From the NCBI RefSeq assembly GCF_021699195.1, contig NZ_SSXE01000007.1:1-64000 (forward strand): a stretch of DNA of 64,000 bases. The letters are read 5' to 3'. The notes under the pieces are model-generated. The model was not told the origin of the DNA. It saw only the letters and a program-made list of their open reading frames with translations, and made no database searches. The position numbers and the translations under genes are program-made. The stretch is from Nonomuraea sp. MG754425 (lineage in GTDB: Bacteria; Actinomycetota; Actinomycetes; Streptosporangiales; Streptosporangiaceae). Below, piece after piece: positions 1-8,932 of the stretch. Position 1 is the first letter of the stretch, and each line of letters begins with the position of its first letter.

Positions 1-2
1 CG

Positions 3-842
3 CCACCCCCACCCGAGCAGCCCGCTGAGGCGGTGCCCACCTGCTTCCGCCACCCCGACAGGGAGACCTGGGTCCGCTGCCAGCGCTGCGAGCGTCCGAT
101 CTGCCCCGACTGCATGCGTGACGCCGCCGTCGGATTCCAGTGCCCCGAGTGCGTGGCCGAAGGCAACAAGGGTATCCGGCAGGCCACGTCCACGTTCGGC
201 GGCCGGGTCGTGCGCACGCCGTTCGTCACGTACGCGCTGCTGGTCGTCAACGTGCTGGTCTTCGGCGCCCAGTACCTCTCCGACGCCATCACCGGCGAAC
301 TGGCGATGTGGCCGGCCGGCGTCGCGGTCTACGGCGAGTACTACCGCCTGATCAGCGCCGCCTTCGTGCACGGCGGACTTTTCCACATCCTGTTCAACTG
401 CTGGGCGCTCTACGTGGTCGGCCCCTACCTGGAGCGCGCCTTCGGCCACGTGCGCTACGCCGCCATCTACCTGATCAGCGCGCTCGGCGGCTCGGTGCTC
501 GGTCTCTGGCTCGACCCGCTCGGCCAGCCCACGGTGGGCGCGTCCGGGGCGATCTTCGGCCTGTTCGGCGCGGTGTTCGTGGTGGGCCGCAAGCTCAACA
601 TGGACGTACGCGGCATCGCCGTGCTCATCGCGCTCAACCTGGCGATCACGTTCCTGGTGTCGGGCATCAGTTGGACCGGCCACATCGGCGGCCTCATCAC
701 CGGGTCGCTGCTGGCGGGGGCGCTGGCCTACGCCCCCAAGAACAGCAGGACCCTCTGGCAGGCGCTGGCGATCGCCGGAGCACTGGTCGTGCTGGCCGTG
801 CTCGTGGTGATCAGAACCTCGGCCATCCTCACCGCGCTCTGA
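3..842 (+). CDS. Rhomboid family intramembrane serine protease, 5' end outside window
   Basis: Membrane protease expected to cleave transmembrane substrates. The N-terminus carries a B-box-like zinc-binding segment with paired cysteines and histidine (CFRHPD, CQRC, CPDC, CPEC), followed by about six hydrophobic segments. Numbering from the GTG at 33, the catalytic pair is visible as GASG (Ser171) and GHIGG (His217). I regard the GTG at 33 as internal: the frame stays open to the window edge through a proline-rich stretch, and actinobacterial relatives have such a stretch before the zinc segment, so the gene is called 5'-partial. It is followed after 34 bases by the convergent crgA gene. Substrate unknown. 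Confidence 0.88.
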   Translation, partial: PPPPEQPAEAVPTCFRHPDRETWVRCQRCERPICPDCMRDAAVGFQCPECVAEGNKGIRQATSTFGGRVVRTPFVTYALLVVNVLVFGAQYLSDAITGELAMWPAGVAVYGEYYRLISAAFVHGGLFHILFNCWALYVVGPYLERAFGHVRYAAIYLISALGGSVLGLWLDPLGQPTVGASGAIFGLFGAVFVVGRKLNMDVRGIAVLIALNLAITFLVSGISWTGHIGGLITGSLLAGALAYAPKNSRTLWQALAIAGALVVLAVLVVIRTSAILTAL

Positions 843-876
843 CTTCCCCAGGCTGTGGAAAAGACTGTGGAAAAAA

Positions 877-1122
877 CTAACGCCAGCGGGTGGAAAGAAC
901 CACACCGAAGATGATGAAAACAAACCCGATCAGCAGGTTCCAGTTCTGGAGGTCGCTGAAGAAGGGCGCCTGCGGTGCGACGTAATAGATCGCGATCCAC
1001 AGGATGCCGATGATCCATGCGGCGACCATCGTGGGGGCCAGCCAGCGCGGGCTGACCTTGACCTGCTGTGATCTCTGCGGCGGGGTGTAGACCGCCTTCT
1101 TGCGAGCCTTGGACTTGGGCAC
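877..1122 (-). CDS. crgA: Cell division protein CrgA
   Basis: 81-residue protein with a basic N-terminus (MPKSKARKK), two predicted membrane segments (about residues 30-50 and 62-78) and a short STRWR C-terminus, the usual size and layout of CrgA. In Streptomyces and Mycobacterium CrgA modulates FtsZ ring placement and binds FtsI and other divisome proteins. The GTG at 1122 is chosen because the frame upstream has no family-like sequence and an AGGAG lies 7-8 bases before it. The gene is divergent from the sortase gene and close to the pknB/pbpA/rodA block, the standard neighbourhood. Confidence 0.95.
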   Translation of the reverse strand: MPKSKARKKAVYTPPQRSQQVKVSPRWLAPTMVAAWIIGILWIAIYYVAPQAPFFSDLQNWNLLIGFVFIIFGVVLSTRWR

Positions 1123-1221
1123 TGGATAACTCCTGCTGAGCGCCTGGGCATCCGGATCGTCCACAGGCTCTTCGATTAGCGTAGTCGTAGCGGCCCCCAG
1201 GATAGTCGCCACGCGCACGAC

Positions 1222-1875
1222 ATGGCGATCCCCGGGGCCCGGATCGTGTCCGAATACGCTGATCGAATGCGGGCCACGCTCCGGGCCGTGGGGGAGATCA
1301 GCATCACCGCGGGCCTGATCCTCATGCTGTTCTGCGCCTACCTGCTCTGGGGCACCGGTGCCTACACCCAGAGCCAGCAGGCGCTGCTGCGGCGCGAGCT
1401 GGACACGCGCAAGGAGCCGACGCGGCAGGTCAAGCCGGGTCAGGCCGTCGCGATGTTGCGCATCCCCAAGCTCGGCGACGACTACCGGTACGCCGTGGTC
1501 GAGGGCGTCGGCGCCGAGCAGCTCAAGAAGGGCCCCGGCCACTACCCGAAGAGCGCCATGCCCGGCCAGATCGGAAATTTCGTGCTCTCGGGACACCGCA
1601 CCACGTACGCGGCCCCGTTCAACGAGATCGACGAGCTCGAACGCGACGACGAGATCATCGTGGAGGCCCGCGAGGCCCGCTACGTCTACCGCGTCACCTC
1701 ACAGGACATCGTCGAACCCGACGAGATCGAGGTGCTCGCCCCCGTGCCCGGCAAGCCCGACATCAGCCCCATCAGGGCCTTCATCACCCTGTCCACCTGC
1801 CACCCCGAGTACTCCGCCGCCGAGCGGCTCATCGTCTACGGCGTGCTGAAGACCACGGAACCGCGCGAGGAGTGA
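1222..1875 (+). CDS. Class E sortase
   Basis: 217-residue membrane-anchored transpeptidase: one N-terminal membrane segment (about 26-46), then the sortase barrel. The catalytic triad is visible as SGHRTT (His125), TLSTCHP (Cys193) and ERLIVYG (Arg202). Class E sortases of actinomycetes attach surface proteins (LAXTG-type signals) to peptidoglycan; no substrate is in the window. An in-frame ATG at 1267 (MRATLRAVGE) is an equally good start because neither ATG has a clear ribosome binding site. The gene is the first of a three-gene run with a 52-codon gene and the glutamine amidotransferase. Confidence 0.93.
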   Translation: MAIPGARIVSEYADRMRATLRAVGEISITAGLILMLFCAYLLWGTGAYTQSQQALLRRELDTRKEPTRQVKPGQAVAMLRIPKLGDDYRYAVVEGVGAEQLKKGPGHYPKSAMPGQIGNFVLSGHRTTYAAPFNEIDELERDDEIIVEAREARYVYRVTSQDIVEPDEIEVLAPVPGKPDISPIRAFITLSTCHPEYSAAERLIVYGVLKTTEPREE

Positions 1876-1877
1876 AC

Positions 1878-2036
1878 GTGTACGCCTGGCTCTGGCGCAT
1901 GCTGCCCGGCCGCCCCCTCACCCGTGCCCTGACGGCCGCGGTGCTGGTCGCCGTCGTGGGGGCCGTACTCTGGTATGCGGTGTTCCCGCTCCTGGAGCCC
2001 GCGGTGACGCTAGACGAGGTGACCGTAAGAGAATGA
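1878..2036 (+). CDS. Small single-pass membrane protein
   Basis: 52-codon GTG-initiated frame starting 2 bases after the sortase stop and overlapping the start of the next gene by 4 bases (ATGA). It encodes MYAWLWRMLPGR, then one hydrophobic helix (about 17-38), and a short acidic tail (TLDEVTVRE). Tight packing on both sides and high-GC third positions support real coding. Small frames sit between the sortase and the amidotransferase in other actinomycetes, so it may be a conserved linker gene; its function is unknown. Confidence 0.7.
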   Translation: MYAWLWRMLPGRPLTRALTAAVLVAVVGAVLWYAVFPLLEPAVTLDEVTVRE

Positions 2037-2605
2037 CCAGCGTGCTGGTCGTGGACAACCACGACAGCTTCGTCCACACCATCGTGCAGTACCTGCGCGC
2101 GCTCGGTGCCGACTGCGACGTGCGGCCCCGCGACGACGTACGCGTCCACGACGCCGACGGCTACGACGGCGTGCTCATCAGCCCCGGCCCCGGCACCCCC
2201 GAGGCGGCCGGCGTGAGCGTGCCCCTGGTCCGCCACGCGGCCGGGAGCAACCGGCCGCTGCTCGGCGTCTGCCTCGGCCACCAGGCCATCGCCGTCGCCT
2301 ACGGGGCCACCGTCACCCGCGCGCCCGACCTCTTCCACGGCCGCATCAGCGCCATCAGCCACGACGGCCAGGGCGTCTTCGAGACGCTGCCCTCACCCGT
2401 CCGGATGACCCGCTACCACTCGCTGGCCGTGCTGCCCGAGACCGTGCCCGCCGAACTCGACGTGACCGCCCGCACGGCCGACGGCGTGATCATGGGCCTG
2501 CGCCACCGGCGCGCACCCGTCGAGGGCATCCAGTTCCACCCCGAGTCCGTGCTGTCCGAGCACGGCCACCGGCTGCTGGGAAACTGGCTGCGCGCGATCG
2601 TGTAA
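2033..2605 (+). CDS. pabA: Anthranilate / 4-amino-4-deoxychorismate synthase glutamine amidotransferase subunit
   Basis: 190-residue class I glutamine amidotransferase that would supply ammonia to a chorismate-using partner (PabB or TrpE). The nucleophile lies in GVCLGHQAI (Cys80) and the catalytic pair in IQFHPES (His169, Glu171); the oxyanion-hole PGPGTP motif is at about 51-56. The family does not separate PabA from TrpG by sequence alone. No synthase component I is adjacent, and this position by the kinase block is usual for the solitary PabA/TrpG of actinomycetes. Start overlaps the 52-codon upstream gene, so translation is probably coupled. Confidence 0.9.
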   Translation: MTSVLVVDNHDSFVHTIVQYLRALGADCDVRPRDDVRVHDADGYDGVLISPGPGTPEAAGVSVPLVRHAAGSNRPLLGVCLGHQAIAVAYGATVTRAPDLFHGRISAISHDGQGVFETLPSPVRMTRYHSLAVLPETVPAELDVTARTADGVIMGLRHRRAPVEGIQFHPESVLSEHGHRLLGNWLRAIV

Positions 2606-2719
2606 CAAACGGCTCGCGCAGAGCGACGTACAGGTGAGCGTCCCCGCCGTTGCCCCCGAGCGGCGGGGGCGTTCGCTGTCTCCACGCCCTTCGCCCGCCC
2701 CGAAGGTGCGGCAACCGAA

Positions 2720-2745
2720 AAGGGCCGCCCCGGAGGGCGGCCCTT
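2720..2745. terminator. Hairpin between convergent pabA and pknB
   Basis: Perfect 11-bp stem (AAGGGCCGCCC / GGGCGGCCCTT) with a 4-base loop, with an A run on the left and a short T pair on the right, as expected for a terminator serving leftward pknB transcripts and possibly the rightward pabA run. A second GC-rich hairpin (CCCCCG/CGGGGG) lies at about 2654-2670. Confidence 0.75.
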
Positions 2746-2763
2746 CACCGAGTACGCCGGACC

Positions 2764-4620
2764 TCAGCCGCCGAAGCCGAGACCGTCGTCACCGATCGGG
2801 TTGTCCTCGGTCGGCTCGTCGGTCGGGACATCGTCGGTCGGCTCGTCTGACGGGAACCCGTCGGACGGATCGTCCGTCGGGAAGCCGTCGGTCGGCTGCT
2901 CCGCGGGACCGGTCGAGACCACGATCGTGATCGTCGTGCCCGCGACCTGCTTCGCGCCCTCACCGGGGTTCTGCTGGACCACGGTGCCCTCGGGCTGGTC
3001 GTTGGGCTGCGGAACGGCCTTGACCTTGAAGCCCGAGCCCTTGAGCTGCGCCGTGGCGTCCTGCTGGGTGAGCCCGATCACGCTGGGCACCTCGATGAGC
3101 GCCTTGGGGATGAAGAGGGTGACCGAGCCGTTCTCCTCGATCTCCGCGCCGGCCTTGGGCTCGGTGGAGATGACCGTGCCCTGCGGCTTGGACGAGTTAC
3201 GCGTCTTGATCACACCCCGCAGACCCGCCTCCTCCAGGGTCTTCTCGGCGTCGGTCTGCTTCATGCCGACCAGGCCGTCGGGCACCTTGACCTTGGCGGG
3301 GCCGCTGGAGACGAACAGCTTGACCGTCGACTCCTTGTCGACCTTGGTGTCCTTGACCGGGTCCGTCTTGATGACGGCGCCCTTCTCGACGTCGGAGTTC
3401 GCCTCCTGCACCACTTCGACCTTCAGGCCGAGAGTGGTGAGCTGGTCCTCCGCGTAGGAGCGCTCCTGCGAGACCAGGTCGGGGATCGAGACCTGCGTGG
3501 TGGCCGGCGCGCCTCCGCCGCTGAAGACCACGTAGCCGATCGTGATGAACGCGCCGATGATCAGCAGCGGGACGATGATCCACAGTGCCGTCTTGACGGC
3601 GTTGCCGCCGCTCGACTGCGCCCTGCGCCGCCCACCGCGACCGCCGCCCTCGTCGTAGTCGTACGGCGGGACCGCCGTGGTGCGCTGCGTGGCCGGGCCG
3701 TGGCCGCCCTGGGTGGCGCTCATCATGCGCGTGCCCTGGCCGAAGTTGGCCGTCATCGCCGTCGTCTGGGCGTCGGTCGGCATGCCGGACATCGCCCGCT
3801 GGATGTCGGCCCGCATCTCGCTGGCGTTCTGGTACCGGTGCGCCGGGTCCTTGGCCATGGCCTTGAGGACGATGGCGTCGGCCCACTGCGGGATCTCGGG
3901 GTCGATCTGGGACGGCGGGATGGGCTCTTCGCGCACGTGCTGGTAGGCGATCGCGACCGGGGAGTCGCCGGTGAACGGCGGCTGGCCGGTCAGCAGCTCG
4001 TACAGCAGGCAGCCGGTGGAGTAGATGTCGCTGCGCGCGTCGACGCGCTCACCGCGCGCCTGCTCGGGCGACAGGTACTGGGCGGTGCCGATCACCTGGG
4101 CGGTCTGCGTCATCGTGGCGGCGGAGTCGGCCATCGCGCGCGCGATGCCGAAGTCCATCACCTTGACGTCGCCGGCTCGCGTGATCATCACGTTGGCCGG
4201 CTTGATGTCACGGTGCACGATGCCGCCGCGGTGGCTGTAGTCGAGCGCGCGCAGGATGCCGTCGACCAGTTCCACGGCCCGCTCGGGCAGCAACCGCCGG
4301 TCCTGGCGCAGCAGGTCGCGCAGCGTCCTGCCGTCGACGTACTCCATGACGATGTACGGCACGGGGGTGCCGTCGGTGCCGTCTTCGCCGGTGTCGTAGA
4401 CCGCGACGACGGCCGGGTGGTTCAGGGAGGCCGCCGACTGCGCCTCACGGCGGAACCGGGCCTGGAAGGTGTGGTCGCGCGCGAGGTCGGAGCGGAGGGT
4501 CTTGATCGCGACTATGCGGTCCAGCCGGATGTCTCGGGCGCGATACACCTCGGCCATGCCGCCGCGCCCGACGACACCGTCGAGCTCGTAGCGACCTCCG
4601 AGTAGCCGAGGCTGAGTCAT
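2764..4620 (-). CDS. pknB: PASTA-domain Ser/Thr protein kinase (PknB-like)
   Basis: Membrane receptor kinase sensing peptidoglycan fragments. Numbered from the ATG at 4620 (618 residues): kinase domain about 11-275 with GRGGMAEVY, catalytic Lys40, HRDIKPAN (136-143) and DFG (156-158); a juxtamembrane linker; a membrane helix about 344-366; three PASTA repeats (about 376-440, 441-507, 508-574); and an acidic D/P/T-rich tail. A GTG at 4629 is an alternative start with AAGGGA 2 bases upstream. It is the last gene of the leftward fhaA-to-pknB block and is followed by a strong hairpin. Known partners of this family are FHA proteins, PstP and cell-wall enzymes. Confidence 0.95.
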   Translation of the reverse strand: MTQPRLLGGRYELDGVVGRGGMAEVYRARDIRLDRIVAIKTLRSDLARDHTFQARFRREAQSAASLNHPAVVAVYDTGEDGTDGTPVPYIVMEYVDGRTLRDLLRQDRRLLPERAVELVDGILRALDYSHRGGIVHRDIKPANVMITRAGDVKVMDFGIARAMADSAATMTQTAQVIGTAQYLSPEQARGERVDARSDIYSTGCLLYELLTGQPPFTGDSPVAIAYQHVREEPIPPSQIDPEIPQWADAIVLKAMAKDPAHRYQNASEMRADIQRAMSGMPTDAQTTAMTANFGQGTRMMSATQGGHGPATQRTTAVPPYDYDEGGGRGGRRRAQSSGGNAVKTALWIIVPLLIIGAFITIGYVVFSGGGAPATTQVSIPDLVSQERSYAEDQLTTLGLKVEVVQEANSDVEKGAVIKTDPVKDTKVDKESTVKLFVSSGPAKVKVPDGLVGMKQTDAEKTLEEAGLRGVIKTRNSSKPQGTVISTEPKAGAEIEENGSVTLFIPKALIEVPSVIGLTQQDATAQLKGSGFKVKAVPQPNDQPEGTVVQQNPGEGAKQVAGTTITIVVSTGPAEQPTDGFPTDDPSDGFPSDEPTDDVPTDEPTEDNPIGDDGLGFGG

Positions 4621-4703
4621 TTCCTGCACTGTCCCTTACCGTTCATCTTGGGTACCGGCCTGCTCGGGGGGCCGCCGGTGTCCATCATCGACCCCATGGC
4701 GCA

Positions 4704-6062
4704 TCACGTCTCCTCTTTGGGCGGGTTTGTATCACCCGGGTCCGGCGAGGTGGTAGGTGTCGGAGTTGTCGGTGTCGTGGTGGGCGTTGGGGTCGGGGTG
4801 GGCGTAGGGGTTCGGGTGGTGGTCGGGGTCGGTTTCGGCGTCGGCTTCTTCGTGGGAGTGGCCGACTTGCTTACCGTAGCCGACCGTGAGGGTATAGGCT
4901 TCGTCGGCTTCACCGGAACCACCGCCGGTCGCCGCGTACGCGTCTTGGTCTTCGTCGGCCGCACCGGTTCCTGCGTCGACTGCATCGCCGTGGGCGGCAC
5001 CGACGGCTCGGCCACGTCCGGCCGCTGTGGTTGCCGGCTGGCGAACGTCACCGCCGTGAGCCCCACCGCCGCCACGCAGCCCGCCGTGGCGACCAGCGCC
5101 AGCGTCCTGGCCCCCTTGCGCCTGCCCGTCGGCCGCTCCTGCACCGTGGTGGCCGGTACGAGGTCGTCGGTCTGGCGCTCGTCCTCGGGGGCGGGCTCGC
5201 GGACGCGGAAGCCGCCCGGGTCGGTGAGCATGCTGAGCTCGGCGCTGTGCTCGACTCCCGCCAGCGACTCGCGCAGCGCGTACGCCACGTCGGCCACCTC
5301 GGACGCCCCCGGCGGGCGCTGCCCCGGCTCCTTGGCCAGCAGCGCCGTGACCAGTTCGCGCACCGGCGCGGGCACGTCCACGCCGAGCGGCGGCGGCTGC
5401 TCGTTGAGGTGCTGCAGCGCGATCGCCACCTGGTTGTCCCCGCGGAACGGCGTGCGCCCCGACAGGCACTCGTAGGCCACCACGCCCAGGGAGTACAGGT
5501 CGGTCGCGGGCGTGAGCGGGAAGCCCTGAGCCTGCTCGGGGCTGACGTACTGGGCCGTGCCCAGCACCGTGCCGGTCTGCGTCACCGGCGCCGCCTCCAG
5601 GGCACGCGCGATGCCGAAGTCCGTCACCTTGATGATGCCCTCGGGGGTGACCAGCAGGTTGCCGGGCTTGATGTCGCGGTGGATGATCCCGGCCGAGTGC
5701 GCGGCGTGCAGCGCCCTGGCCGTCTGGTGCACCACGTCGAGCGCCACCTCGGGCCCGACGGCCCCGTTGCGCGCCAGGATGGCCGACAGCGGCTCGCCGT
5801 GCACCAACTCCATGACGAGGTAGGCGAGGTCGCTCTGCTCGCCGTAGTCGAAGATCTGCGCCACCCCGGGGTCCGCCAGCGCGGCCGTCAGCCGCGCCTC
5901 GTTGCGGAACCGCTCACGGAAGGTGGGATCGACGTAGATGTGGCTGCGCAGGATCTTCACCGCCACCTCGCGCCCGAGCAACTCGTCGCGGGCACGCCAC
6001 ACCTCTCCCATACCGCCCGTGGCGATGCGGGAGAGCAGCAGGTAGCGGTTACGGAGCCGCAT
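4704..6062 (-). CDS. pknA: Ser/Thr protein kinase (PknA-like)
   Basis: Numbered from ATG 6062 (452 residues): kinase domain about 6-265 with Lys36, HRDIKPGN (128-135) and DFG (148-150), one membrane helix at about 320-342, and a low-complexity extracellular tail of Thr-Pro repeats. It has no PASTA repeats, so it matches PknA rather than PknB. A GTG 21 bases upstream (6083), directly after the pbpA stop and closer to an AGGTGA, is an alternative start. In mycobacteria PknA and PknB phosphorylate division and cell-wall proteins. The kinase stop is followed in the same frame by a 27-codon open stretch reaching the pknB start. Confidence 0.93.
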   Translation of the reverse strand: MRLRNRYLLLSRIATGGMGEVWRARDELLGREVAVKILRSHIYVDPTFRERFRNEARLTAALADPGVAQIFDYGEQSDLAYLVMELVHGEPLSAILARNGAVGPEVALDVVHQTARALHAAHSAGIIHRDIKPGNLLVTPEGIIKVTDFGIARALEAAPVTQTGTVLGTAQYVSPEQAQGFPLTPATDLYSLGVVAYECLSGRTPFRGDNQVAIALQHLNEQPPPLGVDVPAPVRELVTALLAKEPGQRPPGASEVADVAYALRESLAGVEHSAELSMLTDPGGFRVREPAPEDERQTDDLVPATTVQERPTGRRKGARTLALVATAGCVAAVGLTAVTFASRQPQRPDVAEPSVPPTAMQSTQEPVRPTKTKTRTRRPAVVPVKPTKPIPSRSATVSKSATPTKKPTPKPTPTTTRTPTPTPTPTPTTTPTTPTPTTSPDPGDTNPPKEET

Positions 6063-6083
6063 GACCCAGCAGGTTACCGTCAC

Positions 6084-7547
6084 TCACCTGTTCAGCACCG
6101 CCTCCAGCACGGCCTTTGCGATGGGCGCGGCGGTGTGGCCGCCGGTCGCCTCCGCCCCGACCTTGGCTGCGCCGGACTCGACGATGACCGCCAGGGCCAC
6201 CTTCGGGTCCTCGGCGGGCGCGAAGGAGATGAACCAGGCGTGCGGCGGCTGCCCGTCGGCGGTCTCCGCAGTGCCTGTCTTACCCGCTACTTGGACGCCC
6301 GGGACCTGCGCCAGGTTGGCGGTCCCGTTGCTGACGACGCTCACCATCATCTCGCGCAACTTGCCCGCCGTCTCGGAACTGACCGCATCCGTCGTCAAAG
6401 CTTCCCGATCGGCCTCGTCGATCGTGTCGCCCTTGGCGTCGGTGATCTTGTTCACGAGGTACGGCTTCATCACCGTGCCGTCGTTGGCGATGCCCGCGGC
6501 GATCATGGCCATCTGCATCGGCGTCATCCGGTTGCTGCGCTGCCCGATGGAGGCCATCGCCAGAGCGGCCTTGTCCTCCTCGGGGCCGAAGTCGCTCTTG
6601 GCCACGCTCATCGGCACGGCCACCGGCGTGCCCATGCCGAACCTCTCGGTCTGCTCCCGCATCTTGTCGTAGCCCAGCTCCATGCCCATCGAGCCGAAGG
6701 GCGTGTTGCACGACTTCTCCAGCGCGAAGACCAGCGTCACCTGGCCGCTGCCGCAGGCCGAGCCGCCGTAGTTGGGCAGGCTGATGTTCGTGTTGGGCAG
6801 CGGGAGGTTCTGCGGCGCCTCCACGGTGGTCTGCGGGCCGCGGGAGGAGTCCTCCTCCAGGTAGGCCGCCATCGTCACGACCTTGAACGTCGAGCCGGGC
6901 GGGTACGTCTGCCCGATGGTGCGGTTGAGCAGCGGCTGGTTCTTGTCGGCGTCGAGCTGGTCGTAGCGCGAGAAGACCGCCGACTTGCTGGTGCCCGACA
7001 GCTCACCCGGGTCGTAGGTGGGCAGCGAGACCATCGCCAGGATCGCGCCCGTCTTCGGGTTGAGCGCGATCACCGCGCCCCGCTTGCCGCTGCTCCGCAA
7101 CGCGTCGTAGGCCGCCTTCTGGGTCTTCGGGTCGATCGTCAGATCGACGTTGGCGCCCTTGGCCGCCTCACCGGTGAACAGGTCGATGCTCCGCCGCAGC
7201 AGCAGGTCGGCGCTGGAGCCGTCGAGCAGACTGTTCTCGCTGCGCTCGATCGCGCTCTCGCTCTCGGGCGAGAAGTAGCCCGTGACGTGCGCGTAGAGCT
7301 TGCCTTCGGTGTACTTCCTGACGAACTTGAAGTCGCTGTCCTTGTTCTCGACGGACTGCGCGATCACCTTGCCGCCGGCCGTGATGCGGCCCCGCTCGAT
7401 GGCATAGCGGTCGAAGTAGTTGCGGGTGTTGCGCGCGTCGGTACGGAACTCCTCGGCCCGGACGGCCTGGAGGAGGTTCACGTTGATCATCAGGAGCGCG
7501 AACATGGCCAGACATGCCACGGCCACGCGCTTGAGGGTGCCGTTCAT
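6084..7547 (-). CDS. pbpA: Penicillin-binding protein 2 (PbpA)
   Basis: 487-residue class B transpeptidase for elongation or septal peptidoglycan. A single N-terminal membrane anchor (about 7-26) is followed by a dimerisation region and the transpeptidase domain, with SxxK as STFK (219-222), SxN as SCN (279-281) and KTG (423-425). The start overlaps the upstream rodA stop by 4 bases, which fits the enzyme pair rodA (polymerase) and pbpA (cross-linker) being made together. Start chosen at the overlap and by the family-like MNGTLKRVA N-terminus. Confidence 0.96.
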   Translation of the reverse strand: MNGTLKRVAVACLAMFALLMINVNLLQAVRAEEFRTDARNTRNYFDRYAIERGRITAGGKVIAQSVENKDSDFKFVRKYTEGKLYAHVTGYFSPESESAIERSENSLLDGSSADLLLRRSIDLFTGEAAKGANVDLTIDPKTQKAAYDALRSSGKRGAVIALNPKTGAILAMVSLPTYDPGELSGTSKSAVFSRYDQLDADKNQPLLNRTIGQTYPPGSTFKVVTMAAYLEEDSSRGPQTTVEAPQNLPLPNTNISLPNYGGSACGSGQVTLVFALEKSCNTPFGSMGMELGYDKMREQTERFGMGTPVAVPMSVAKSDFGPEEDKAALAMASIGQRSNRMTPMQMAMIAAGIANDGTVMKPYLVNKITDAKGDTIDEADREALTTDAVSSETAGKLREMMVSVVSNGTANLAQVPGVQVAGKTGTAETADGQPPHAWFISFAPAEDPKVALAVIVESGAAKVGAEATGGHTAAPIAKAVLEAVLNR

Positions 7548-8932
7548 CGCTGGAACACCTGCGTCATTCCTTCGTTCTGGATCGCCTGGGGCGGGGGGCG
7601 TCTGGCGGCATCTGACGTTCGTACCAGCAGCGCGATAAGGATCCAGTTAGCCAGGAGGGCCGAGCCTCCCTGTGACATGAAGGGTGTCACCAGGCCGGTC
7701 AGCGGAATGAGGTTCGTCACGCCCCCGACGATGATGAAGAGCTGCCAGGCCAGGATGAACGACAAGCCGCCCGCCAGGAGCTTGGAGTAGGGGTCGCGGG
7801 CCGCGAGCGAGGTGCGCAGGCCACGCTCGACGATGAGCGCGTAGATCATCAGCAGCGCCATGAGCCCGGTCAGGCCGAGTTCCTCACCGGTGGCGTTGAA
7901 GATGAAGTCGGAGAAGGCCAACGGGATCAGGTCGGGGTGACCCTGGCCCAGGCCGGTGCCCAGGATGCCGCCCGCACCCAGGCCGAACAGGCCCTGCATG
8001 ATCTGGTAGCTGCCGCCGTACTGGCGCTCGTAGTACTCGGCGGAGCTCGGGTCGAGCCAGACGTCGAAGCGGTCGCCCACGTGGGAGAAGATCTGCCCGG
8101 CCAGGAACGCGCCGCCGATGAACAGCAGCAGGCCGATCAGCACCCACGACGTGCGCTGTGTGGCGATGTAGAGCATCACCACGAAACCGCCGAACAGCAG
8201 CAGCGACGAGCCCAGGTCCTTCTGCAGCACCAGCACGCCGATGGCGACGGCCCAGGTGATCAGCACGGGGCCGAGGTCGCGGGCCCGGGGCAGGTCGATG
8301 AAGAGCAACCGCCGCCCGGCCAGGGCCAGTACGTCGCGCTTGGCGACCAGGTAGCCGGCGAAGAAGATGACCAGCGCGATCTTGGCGAACTCGGCCGGCT
8401 GGATGCTCGCCGGGCCGACCCCGATCCAGATGCGCGCGCCGTTGATCTCCCTGCCCAGTCCGGGCACCAGCGGCGAGATCAGCAGGACCACGCCGATCAG
8501 CCCGGCCGTGTACGTCAGCCGCTGCAACGTGCGGTGGTCACGCAGGACCAGCAGCGTCACGGTGAAGAACACGACGCCGACCCCGGTCATGATGATCTGG
8601 CTGGTGGCCGAGGCGCCCGCCATGCCCTCCAGGTCGGACTGCTCCAACCGGTAGATCATCACCAGGCCGACGCCGTTGACCAGCGTCACCAGCGGCAGGA
8701 TCAGCGGGTCCGCCCAAGGGGCGAACTTGGCCAGCACCAGGTAGGCGGCCAGCATCAGGCCACCCAGGCTCAGCCCGTAGGTGAGCATGCCCGCGGGGAT
8801 CTGGCCGTCCATCGCCAGGCCGACGTTGGCGTAGGCGCCCATGACGATCAGCACGGCGAGCGCGAGCATGATCAGCTGAGCCCCGCGCCGCTTGGCCGGC
8901 ATCGGGACGGGGGGGACGCCGAGTTCGCTCAT
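7544..8932 (-). CDS. rodA: FtsW/RodA/SpoVE-family peptidoglycan polymerase
   Basis: 462-residue SEDS glycosyltransferase with about ten to twelve hydrophobic segments and the family signature near the C-terminus (GGVTNLIPLTG, FMSQGGSALLAN). It polymerises lipid II as partner of the class B PBP encoded next. It begins one base after the pstP stop and overlaps pbpA by 4 bases. Paralogues FtsW and SpoVE share the fold; the RodA name follows from the pstP-rodA-pbpA-pknA-pknB order known in actinobacteria. Confidence 0.95.
   Translation of the reverse strand: MSELGVPPVPMPAKRRGAQLIMLALAVLIVMGAYANVGLAMDGQIPAGMLTYGLSLGGLMLAAYLVLAKFAPWADPLILPLVTLVNGVGLVMIYRLEQSDLEGMAGASATSQIIMTGVGVVFFTVTLLVLRDHRTLQRLTYTAGLIGVVLLISPLVPGLGREINGARIWIGVGPASIQPAEFAKIALVIFFAGYLVAKRDVLALAGRRLLFIDLPRARDLGPVLITWAVAIGVLVLQKDLGSSLLLFGGFVVMLYIATQRTSWVLIGLLLFIGGAFLAGQIFSHVGDRFDVWLDPSSAEYYERQYGGSYQIMQGLFGLGAGGILGTGLGQGHPDLIPLAFSDFIFNATGEELGLTGLMALLMIYALIVERGLRTSLAARDPYSKLLAGGLSFILAWQLFIIVGGVTNLIPLTGLVTPFMSQGGSALLANWILIALLVRTSDAARRPPPQAIQNEGMTQVFQR

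Noticed and set aside
5031..7790. 919-codon plus ORF
   Set aside because: Antisense to pknA and pbpA, Arg/His/Gly-rich, no motif; high-GC shadow frame.
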